From assembly GCF_003966125.1 (NCBI RefSeq), contig NZ_RXMA01000020.1, forward strand, positions 1 to 64,000: DNA of 64,000 nucleotides. Direction: 5' to 3'. Position numbers and translations under genes: made by a program. Shown here piece by piece: positions 57,692 to 64,000 of this stretch; positions within the stretch are counted from its first letter, which is position 1; every line of letters starts with the position of its first letter. The stretch comes from Azospirillum griseum. GTDB taxonomy: Bacteria; Pseudomonadota; Alphaproteobacteria; Azospirillales; Azospirillaceae. Under the pieces are notes generated by a model. The model did no database searches, was not told where the DNA came from, and saw nothing but the letters and a program-made list of their open reading frames with translations.

Positions 57692-59308
57692 ATGACGGGC
57701 GAACGCATTTATCTGTACGACACCACCCTGCGCGACGGGGCGCAGACCCAGGACGTGGATTTCTCGGTCACGGACAAGATCGCGATTGCGCAGGATCTCG
57801 ACCGGTTGGGTGTCGATTACGTCGAAGGCGGTTGGCCCGGCGCCAACCCCACCGACGACCAGTTTTTCGCCGAGGCCCCGGAGCTGACCCGCGCCACCTT
57901 CACCGCTTTTGGCATGACCCGGCGTCCGGGCCGCAGCGCGGCCAACGACCCGCAGCTGACCGCCCTGGTGCAGTCGCGCGCCAAGGCCGTCTGCATGGTC
58001 GGCAAGACGTGGGATTTCCACGTCGATGTCGCGTTGGGCATCCCGCGCGACGAGAATCTGGAGCTGATCCGCGACAGCGTCGCCGCCCTCCACGCCGCCA
58101 AGGGCGAAGCGCTGTTCGACGCCGAGCATTTCTTTGACGGTTACAAGCGCAACCCGGCCTACGCCGTCCAATGCATCCGCGCCGCGTTCGAGGCGGGGGC
58201 GCGCTGGATCGTGCTGTGCGACACCAACGGCGGGACTCTGCCGCACGAGATCGACGCCATCGTCCGCGCCGTGATCGCCGAGCATGGCATCCCCGGCGAC
58301 CGGCTGGGCATCCATTGCCACAACGACACCGAAAACGCGGTCGCCAACTCGCTGGCCGCCGTGCGGGCGGGGGCGCGCATGGTGCAGGGGACCATCAACG
58401 GTCTGGGCGAGCGCTGTGGCAACGCCAACCTCGTGTCCCTGATCCCGTCGCTGATGCTGAAAATGGGCTTCGAAACCGGCATCAAGCCGGAGGATTTGCC
58501 CCGTCTGACCCAGTTGAGCCGCTCCTTTGACGAGCGGTTGAACCGCGCGCCCAACCGCCACGCCCCCTATGTCGGGGCCAGCGCCTTCGCCCACAAGGGC
58601 GGGCTGCATGTGTCGGCGGTGGAGAAGGACCCGGCCTCCTACGAGCATGTCACGCCGGAGGCCATCGGCAACCGGCGGCAGATCGTCATGTCCGATCAGG
58701 CCGGGCGCTCCAACATCATCGCCCGCCTGCGCGACATCGGGCTGGACATCGACCCCAAGGACGAGCGGCTGGCCCGCCTGCTCGATCTGGTCAAGCAGCG
58801 CGACGGTGACGGCTACGCCTATGACACCGCCGAGGCCAGCTTTGAACTGCTGGTCCGCCGCGAGCTGGACGGCGTGCCGCGCTTCTTCGAGCTGCTGCGC
58901 TTCCACGTCACCGACGAACGCCGCTACAACGCGGTCGGCAAGCTGGTGGTGGAATCCGAAGCGGTGGTGCGCGTGCGCGTCGGCAACGAAATCCGGTTGG
59001 AGGTCGCCGATGGCAACGGCCCGGTGCACGCGCTCGACGTCGCCATGCGCAAGGCGCTGGAGCCGGTCTATCCGGCGCTGAAGGGCGTCAGCCTGTCCGA
59101 TTACCGCGTCCGCATCCTGGCGGCCAAGGAAGGGACCGGGGCGATGCCGCGCGTGCTGATCCGCTCCACCGAACGCGACGGCAGCGAAATGTCCACGCTG
59201 GGCGTGTCCACCAACATCATCGAGGCGTCGATGGAGGCGCTGGTGGACAGCTATGTGTTCACCCTGCTGAAGAGCGGGGCGGCCCCGGTGGCGCGAAGCG
59301 CTGGTTGA
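57692..59308 (+). CDS. cimA: (R)-citramalate synthase
   Basis: This 538-residue enzyme of the LeuA/CimA family condenses pyruvate with acetyl-CoA to citramalate, feeding the threonine-independent isoleucine route. It has the N-terminal LYDTTLRDGAQTQDVDFSV, metal-binding GIHCHNDTENAVANSLAAV and a C-terminal regulatory LeuA-type domain (SLSDYRVRILAAKEGTGAMP). The DGAQT form after LRDG is typical of this branch rather than of LeuA. Its last 50 bases overlap the end of the convergent cobC gene. Confidence 0.94.
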   Translation: MTGERIYLYDTTLRDGAQTQDVDFSVTDKIAIAQDLDRLGVDYVEGGWPGANPTDDQFFAEAPELTRATFTAFGMTRRPGRSAANDPQLTALVQSRAKAVCMVGKTWDFHVDVALGIPRDENLELIRDSVAALHAAKGEALFDAEHFFDGYKRNPAYAVQCIRAAFEAGARWIVLCDTNGGTLPHEIDAIVRAVIAEHGIPGDRLGIHCHNDTENAVANSLAAVRAGARMVQGTINGLGERCGNANLVSLIPSLMLKMGFETGIKPEDLPRLTQLSRSFDERLNRAPNRHAPYVGASAFAHKGGLHVSAVEKDPASYEHVTPEAIGNRRQIVMSDQAGRSNIIARLRDIGLDIDPKDERLARLLDLVKQRDGDGYAYDTAEASFELLVRRELDGVPRFFELLRFHVTDERRYNAVGKLVVESEAVVRVRVGNEIRLEVADGNGPVHALDVAMRKALEPVYPALKGVSLSDYRVRILAAKEGTGAMPRVLIRSTERDGSEMSTLGVSTNIIEASMEALVDSYVFTLLKSGAAPVARSAG

Positions 59309-59960
59309 CGCACCCGACCGACCAGGAGCCGTGGTCCGCGCGGCCCCCGGTTGGGGCGTGGTGGTCGATCCGGGTCAGCGACCAGTGATCCACCCGCAGC
59401 CGCAGCGCGGCGGCGGGGGACAGGTCGAGCGCCAATGCCACCGCCGCGCGGATCGGCCCGCCATGCACCACCGCCACCAGATCGCGCCCGGCGTGGGCGG
59501 CGGTCCACCGGGTCAACGCCCCGGCCACCCGGATTGACAGGGCGCTGAAGCTCTCGCCGCCCGGCGGGGCGTTGGTCGCCGGGTCGGCCCAGAAGCGCGC
59601 GGCGGCGTCGGGATCGGCGGCGGCGATGGCGTCGTGCGTTTGCCCCTCCCACATGCCGAAATCCTGTTCGGCCAAATCCTGTTCGGCCAAGTCGGGTTCC
59701 GTTCCATCAGCGGCGCGCGGCGGGATGCTCTCAGGCCGAAGCGCCCGCGCGGTCTGGCGGCTGCGGCGCAGCGGGCTGGTCAGCCACAGCGCCCCGGTGG
59801 GCAGTGCCCCGGCCAGGGCCTGCGCGGTCGCGGCATCGCCGGTGTCGGCCGCCGCGTCGGTCGATCCGATGATGACGCCCGCCGGGTTAACAACAGGGGC
59901 GTGGCGGATCAGCCACCAGCGGGTTGTCACCCACTCGGTTGTCACCCTCTTCACGCTCAC
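59259..59960 (-). CDS. cobC: Histidine phosphatase, probably alpha-ribazole phosphatase CobC
   Basis: This 233-residue phosphoglycerate-mutase-like phosphatase has the catalytic WWLIRHAPVVNPAGVIIG at the start and the second histidine in VAVVHGGPIR. Next to cobS it is most likely the alpha-ribazole-phosphate phosphatase of cobalamin assembly. The GTG start at 59960 overlaps the cobS stop (GTGA), indicating translational coupling. A duplicated LAEQD unit comes from a 15-bp tandem repeat. Its 3' end overlaps cimA by 50 bases on the opposite strand. Confidence 0.87.
   Translation of the reverse strand: MSVKRVTTEWVTTRWWLIRHAPVVNPAGVIIGSTDAAADTGDAATAQALAGALPTGALWLTSPLRRSRQTARALRPESIPPRAADGTEPDLAEQDLAEQDFGMWEGQTHDAIAAADPDAAARFWADPATNAPPGGESFSALSIRVAGALTRWTAAHAGRDLVAVVHGGPIRAAVALALDLSPAAALRLRVDHWSLTRIDHHAPTGGRADHGSWSVGCVNQRFAPPGPPRSSAG
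59659..59688 (-). repeat. 15-bp tandem duplication inside cobC
   Basis: The 15-bp unit AAATCCTGTTCGGCC occurs twice in perfect tandem, keeping the frame and doubling a Leu-Ala-Glu-Gln-Asp segment in CobC. Confidence 0.85.
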
Positions 59961-60763
59961 GCCCCCGTCATCCAGGCGGTCAGGGTCAGCAGGGCGGCGA
60001 TCTCCGCCACCTGCTGGGCCGCGCCGAACACGTCGCCGGTGTGGCCGCCGATCTGCCGCCGGGCCAGCGCGCCCATCAGCGCCGTCGCCCCGGCGGCGGC
60101 CAGCGCGGCGGGCAGAGCGAGCCAACCCACGCCAACAAAGGCCACCCCCAACCCCAGCCCGGCGGCCAGACGCACGGTGGCGCGCGCCGGAGTCCCTTGC
60201 GCGGCGGCCAGACCATCGCGGCGGGCGGGGGGCAGATGGGCGGCCAGCGCCGCCAGCCCGGCCCGCGACAGCGCCCCCGCCGCGACCAGCGCGGCAATGG
60301 CCGTCCCACCGCCCGCCGCCAGCAGCGCGGCGATGGCCGCCGCCCGCAGCCCGACCGAGAAGACCAGCGCCAGCACGCCATAGCTGCCGACCCGGCTGTC
60401 GCGCATGATCTCCAGCTTGCGCGCGGTGTCGCGCCCGCCGCCGAAGCCGTCGGCGACGTCGGCCCCGCCATCCTCGTGCAGCCCGCCGGTCACGGCCACC
60501 ATCGCCGCCAACCCAAGCAGCGCGGCGGCCAGCGGCGGCAGATGCGCCAGCCCGGCCAGCGCGGCGATCCCCCCGCCGATCCCCCCGACCAGCCCGCCGG
60601 CCAGCGGAAACCAGCCCATGGCCCGCGCCGCCGCCCCATCGGCCAGCGGCCCGGCGATGGGCAGCGGCAGGCGGGTGAGGAAGACCAGCGCCAGCGCGGC
60701 GTCCTGCCGATGCTGGGCCAGGGACACGGGCGGGACGAAGCGGGGCGGACGGGGCGTGTTCAT
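59957..60763 (-). CDS. cobS: Adenosylcobinamide-GDP ribazoletransferase
   Basis: This 268-residue integral membrane enzyme joins adenosylcobinamide-GDP with alpha-ribazole (phosphate) to give cobalamin. The signature GGLHEDGGADVADGFGGG and KLEIMRDSRVGSYGVLALVF are present, with several Ala/Gly/Leu-rich membrane helices. The ATG at 60763 was chosen; the GTG at 60925 would add an unrelated 54-residue leader. It is coupled to cobC and lies near cobT, which makes its co-substrate. Confidence 0.94.
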   Translation of the reverse strand: MNTPRPPRFVPPVSLAQHRQDAALALVFLTRLPLPIAGPLADGAAARAMGWFPLAGGLVGGIGGGIAALAGLAHLPPLAAALLGLAAMVAVTGGLHEDGGADVADGFGGGRDTARKLEIMRDSRVGSYGVLALVFSVGLRAAAIAALLAAGGGTAIAALVAAGALSRAGLAALAAHLPPARRDGLAAAQGTPARATVRLAAGLGLGVAFVGVGWLALPAALAAAGATALMGALARRQIGGHTGDVFGAAQQVAEIAALLTLTAWMTGA

Positions 60764-61022
60764 GGCAACCGACCTACCCCCAACCGGCGCAAACGGCAAT
60801 GGGTCCGGTGTGGGTTGCGCGGGTGTGGGGGCGATTGGCGCTTGACCCTGGTTATCCACATTGCTGTGGATAATTTTGTGCATAATCCTGTTGAACCACC
60901 GGCACCGCCTGTCCGAAACCGTCACAATCGCCGCCGTCCCGGATTCGCGGCCCCGCCACGCTGTTGAGCTTTCATGGTGGCTGGGTCATAGATCGGGGTG
61001 TGTTGGCCTCCTGGGGATAAGC

Positions 61023-61814
61023 ATGACCGGACGATGGACCGCCACAGGCCGCCCACGCCGTTCCATCCTGTTGCGGCTCCTGCTGGTCATTCTGATCGCG
61101 CTGGCGCTGGCGGTGCTGGCCGAGCGGGTCGGGCTGTTGCCGGCGGGCAGCGTCGAAGCGGTGCTGGGGCAGGAAACCAAGCGCCACCGTTCCACCCGCG
61201 CGCCCTCCACCGCCGTGGCGGTGGCCCCGCCCGCCGTTGCCCGCCCGACCGACCGCATCGACGTCGACCACACGCAACGCCTGCTCGACGCCATCCGGGT
61301 GGAGCCGGAGAAGCGGCGCGGCTACGCGCGGGAGGATTGGCCGCATTGGCTTTCCACCGACCATTCCTGCCTGAACACCCGCGAACGGGTGCTGATCCGC
61401 GATTCGGTCAGCCCGGCGAAGCTGTCGGCGGACGGCTGCACCGTGCGCAAGGGCGAGTGGATCGACCCCTACACCGGGGAGCGGATCACCAACCCCAAGG
61501 ACATCGACATCGACCACCGGGTGCCGTTGGAGGAAGCCTATGGCAGCGGCGGCCACGGCTGGACCCGCGAGCGGCGCGCGGCCTACGCCAACGATCTGAC
61601 CGACCCGCGCACCCTGTTGGCGGTCAGCGCCTCGGCAAACCGGGCCAAGGGGGCGAAGGGGCCGGAAGAGTGGTTGCCGCCCAAGCGTGACGGGGTTTGC
61701 CTGTACGTCGCCGAATGGATCGCGGTGAAGGCGCGCTGGTCGCTGAGCATGGACGAGCGCGAGCGCGTGACCGTCGGCAACATCCTGTCCGACTGCCGCC
61801 CGTCCGCCCGCTGA
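61023..61814 (+). CDS. Membrane-anchored HNH (GmrSD/DUF1524-type) nuclease
   Basis: This 263-residue protein has a basic N-terminus and one hydrophobic helix (about residues 14-36), a signal anchor or signal peptide. The outer part carries an HNH motif of the DUF1524/GmrSD C-terminal kind: IDIDHRVPLEEAYGSGG (D164, H165) and later SASANRAKGAKGPEEWLPP. Exported relatives are secreted nucleases that may degrade extracellular DNA. It sits between cobS and cobT although unrelated to cobalamin. The ATG at 61023 follows GGGGAT. Confidence 0.85.
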   Translation: MTGRWTATGRPRRSILLRLLLVILIALALAVLAERVGLLPAGSVEAVLGQETKRHRSTRAPSTAVAVAPPAVARPTDRIDVDHTQRLLDAIRVEPEKRRGYAREDWPHWLSTDHSCLNTRERVLIRDSVSPAKLSADGCTVRKGEWIDPYTGERITNPKDIDIDHRVPLEEAYGSGGHGWTRERRAAYANDLTDPRTLLAVSASANRAKGAKGPEEWLPPKRDGVCLYVAEWIAVKARWSLSMDERERVTVGNILSDCRPSAR

Positions 61815-61901
61815 CGCTTTGGCCTTTGGACGCTTTGACTTGGGGGGCGGATGGGTGCAAGGTCGCGCCGAATTTCCGTGCCTTTGTCAGGACCAAACCC
61901 C

Positions 61902-62930
61902 ATGAGCAGCCCGCAGCCCGCCGTCACCTTCGAGGAAATCCGCGCCCTCATCCGCAATCTGCCGGGGCCGGATCTCGACGCCGCCACCGCCGCCATGCAG
62001 CGCGAACGGCAGCTCACCAAACCGGCGGGGGCGCTGGGGCGGCTGGAGGAGCTGGCGCAGTGGGTCGCCACCTGGCAGGGCCAGCACCCGCCGGAGATCC
62101 GCCGCCCGCGCGTGGCGGTGTTCGCCGGAAACCACGGGGTGGCAGCGCGCGGCGTTTCGGCCTATCCGGCGGCGGTGACGGCGCAGATGGTCGCCAATTT
62201 CCAGAACGGCGGGGCCGCCGTGAACCAGCTCTGCGAGTCGGCGGACGCCGATCTGCGCGTGTATGAACTGGATCTGGAAAACCCGACCGCCGATTTCACC
62301 CAAGGCCCGGCGATGGGCGAGGAGGAATGCTGCCGCACCATGGCCTATGGCATGATGGCGGTGGAAATGGGCGTGCAGTTGATGGCGCTGGGCGAGATGG
62401 GGATCGGCAATTCGACCGCCGCCGCCGCGCTGTGTCTGGCCCTGTTCGGTGGCGAGGCCGCCGACTGGACCGGGCGCGGCACCGGGGTGGACGACGAGGG
62501 GCTGGCCCGCAAGATCGCGGCGGTGGAGGCCGGTGTCGCCGCCAACCCGCAGGCCAAGGACGACCCGCTGGAGGCGCTGCGCTGCCTGGGCGGTTACGAG
62601 CTGGCGGCCATTGCCGGGGCGATCCTGGCGGCGCGGGTGGCCCGCGTGCCGGTGCTGCTCGACGGCTTCGCCTGCACGGCGGCGGCGGCGGTGCTGTACA
62701 AGGCCGACCGCCGGGCGCTCGACCATTGCGTCGTTGCCCACCGGTCGGTCGAGCCGGGCCACACCCGCCTGTTGCAGGCGATCGGCAAGGAACCGCTGCT
62801 CGATCTGGGCATGCGGTTGGGCGAAGGCTCCGGGGCCGCGCTCGCCATCACCATCGTCAAGTCGGCGGTCGCCTGCCACACCGGCATGGCCACCTTCGCC
62901 GACGCGGGCGTCAGCACCCGCGAAGGCTGA
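61902..62930 (+). CDS. cobT: Nicotinate-nucleotide-dimethylbenzimidazole phosphoribosyltransferase
   Basis: This 342-residue CobT makes alpha-ribazole phosphate from dimethylbenzimidazole and nicotinate mononucleotide, the lower ligand used by CobS. It has VAVFAGNHGVAARGVSAYP, the GEMGIGNSTAAAALC loop and HRSVEPGHTRLLQAIG containing the conserved glutamate region. The ATG at 61902 follows GTCAGGA. No cobalamin riboswitch fold was recognised in the short leader. Confidence 0.95.
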   Translation: MSSPQPAVTFEEIRALIRNLPGPDLDAATAAMQRERQLTKPAGALGRLEELAQWVATWQGQHPPEIRRPRVAVFAGNHGVAARGVSAYPAAVTAQMVANFQNGGAAVNQLCESADADLRVYELDLENPTADFTQGPAMGEEECCRTMAYGMMAVEMGVQLMALGEMGIGNSTAAAALCLALFGGEAADWTGRGTGVDDEGLARKIAAVEAGVAANPQAKDDPLEALRCLGGYELAAIAGAILAARVARVPVLLDGFACTAAAAVLYKADRRALDHCVVAHRSVEPGHTRLLQAIGKEPLLDLGMRLGEGSGAALAITIVKSAVACHTGMATFADAGVSTREG

Positions 62931-62983
62931 CCGTCACCCACAACCAAGGCCCCCGCGCGCGGGAAAAGCGCGCGGGGTGTCGG

Positions 62984-63868
62984 TCAGCGTTGGGTGGCCA
63001 GCGCGTGGATCAGGATGGCGGCGGTGGCGGCGACGTTCAGCGATTGCACCCGCCCGCTGCCGGGAATGGTCAGCACCGCTTCGCAGGCGGCCAGCGTCGC
63101 CGGGGCCACGCCCTCTTCCTCGTTGCCCAGGATCACGGCGGGCGGGCGCGGGTCGCGCGCGTCGGCCGCCAGCCCCGCCGTGTCGATGGTCGGTCGGCTG
63201 GCGTCCAGCGCGGTGCCGATGATGCGGTGCGTGGCCCGCAGCCGCTTCAGGGCCAGCGGCAGCGGATCGGCGCGCAACAGCTCGACCCATTCGAACCCGC
63301 CTTCGGCCACGCGATAGGCGGCCTCCGACGGCAGGGCCTGGCCCGGATGGCCGGAGATCAGCACGCGCGGCAGGCCGAAAAAGGCGGCGGTGCGCAGGAT
63401 GGCCCCCAGATTGTGCGGGTTGCCCACCCCGTCCAGGATCAGCAGCGGCTCGCGCCAGCGGCGGGCGGCGTCGCTGTCAAAGGCCGCGACCGTGCGCGGG
63501 GCCATCAGGGCGACCACGCCGCCGTGCAGCACCGTGCCCGCCACCTTCGCCAGCTCCTCCGCCTCCACCATGCGGTAGGGCTTGCGGGCGGCGGCCATGG
63601 TCTTGCAGAACGCACCGACCGCCGGTTTCAGCCGTTCGTCGAAGAACAGCCGCTCCACCCGCTGTGGCGCGTTGGTGAACAGCGCCGACACGGCGGACAG
63701 ACCGGCGACCCGGAACAGCTTGCGCGAGTCCTCCGGCGCGGAAGGGGCGCTGTGGGGCGTGGCCTTGTGCGGGGCGCTGGTTGCCGGGCCGGGTCGTTGA
63801 CCGCCGCGCGCGGGCGGCTGGCCGGATGGGGCGCGGGGTGTGCGGGGCGGGCGACCGGAGGGCGGCAT
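62984..63868 (-). CDS. SpoU/TrmH family RNA 2'-O-methyltransferase
   Basis: This 294-residue SPOUT methyltransferase has a basic, proline-rich N-terminal 45 residues, then a substrate-binding domain (KLFRVAGLSAVSALFTNAPQ), and a knotted catalytic domain. The three motifs are visible: LDGVGNPHNLGAILRTAAFFG, VILGNEEEGVA and IPGSGRVQSLNVAATAAILI. It methylates ribose in 23S rRNA or tRNA; RlmB and TrmH types cannot be separated here. Confidence 0.92.
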   Translation of the reverse strand: MPPSGRPPRTPRAPSGQPPARGGQRPGPATSAPHKATPHSAPSAPEDSRKLFRVAGLSAVSALFTNAPQRVERLFFDERLKPAVGAFCKTMAAARKPYRMVEAEELAKVAGTVLHGGVVALMAPRTVAAFDSDAARRWREPLLILDGVGNPHNLGAILRTAAFFGLPRVLISGHPGQALPSEAAYRVAEGGFEWVELLRADPLPLALKRLRATHRIIGTALDASRPTIDTAGLAADARDPRPPAVILGNEEEGVAPATLAACEAVLTIPGSGRVQSLNVAATAAILIHALATQR

Positions 63869-63889
63869 GGCGGGGGTCCGAACGGCGGG

Positions 63890-64000
63890 TCAGATCAGCT
63901 TGACGACAAGGAAGCCACCGACTAGCAGCACCGCCACCACGCTGGTGACGAGGGTCAGGCGTTCCTCGATGAAGCGGCGGATCGGCTCGCCAAACACCCG
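63890..64000 (-). CDS. Membrane protein, C-terminal end (partial)
   Basis: The last 36 residues of a protein that runs out of the window on the right. The visible sequence ends with a basic/acidic helix (GEPIRRFIEERL) and a membrane helix (LTLVTSVVAVLLVGGFLVVK), then stops. The family cannot be told from this fragment. It lies 21 bases upstream of the SpoU gene on the same strand, so they may be co-transcribed. Confidence 0.55.
   Translation of the reverse strand, partial: RVFGEPIRRFIEERLTLVTSVVAVLLVGGFLVVKLI

Noticed and set aside
61815..61901. Cobalamin riboswitch before cobT
   Set aside because: The gap is only 87 bases and no B12-box-like sequence was recognised.

Overview
The window is a GC-rich chromosomal segment from an alphaproteobacterium. 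The gene set suggests a motile, denitrification-capable spirillum of the Rhodospirillales / Azospirillum type: methyl-accepting chemotaxis proteins, a periplasmic nitrate reductase operon (napEDABC), an RpoE-ChrR singlet-oxygen type sigma/anti-sigma pair, cobalamin assembly genes, citramalate synthase and an ELM1-like protein. This placement is inferred from gene content; no rRNA or tRNA gene was found.

Layout. 1-8.4 kb: the end of pntB, a soluble FIST-domain chemoreceptor, an EF-G-like GTPase, a secreted single-Cache protein, a membrane chemoreceptor and a Dps-like ferritin. 8.4-18.3 kb: thioredoxin reductase with a large unknown protein, a PadR/DUF2218 pair behind a clear palindromic operator, two 2-oxoglutarate/Fe(II) oxygenases next to an ELM1-like protein, an Lrp regulator, a long chromate transporter and a secreted hydrolase. 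18.4-23.8 kb: greA, carB and a PAS protein. 23.9-28.2 kb: napEDABC, with an FNR/NNR-type box set at the right distance from a plausible -10. 28.3-32.3 kb: an MgtC-like protein, a 7TMR-DISM histidine kinase, a PPOX-type flavoprotein and a DinB protein. 32.4-36.8 kb: a PAS protein and an FtsK translocase without membrane segments, flanked on both sides by AT-rich genes that look acquired. 36.8-43.2 kb: msrA, an Asp/Asn beta-hydroxylase, RNase T2, aat, anmK, a repeat hairpin element, tyrS and a Tat-exported carbonic-anhydrase-like protein.

43.3-46.1 kb holds the most striking gene, a 913-residue LRR-Roc-COR-TIR protein with an intact P-loop and the TIR catalytic glutamate. It is a good candidate for an NAD-depleting immune or stress effector switched by a Roco GTPase. 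46.4-54.7 kb: an orphan DctP binding protein, tartrate dehydrogenase and its divergent LysR, chrR-rpoE, an IalB-like protein, rlmN and an orphan peptide-binding protein. 54.8-64 kb: a cysteine hydrolase with a divergent LysR, an AT-rich orphan gene, cimA, cobC-cobS, a membrane-anchored HNH nuclease, cobT, a SpoU methyltransferase and the end of a membrane protein.

Two themes run across the window. First, short perfect or near-perfect tandem duplications of 14-17 bp recur at six or more unrelated places, inside and between genes. Second, several AT-rich single genes (32.5, 36.0 and 56.7 kb) sit in an otherwise GC-rich background without any integrase or transposase, which suggests piecemeal acquisition. 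No CRISPR array, insertion sequence, tRNA or rRNA was recognised.
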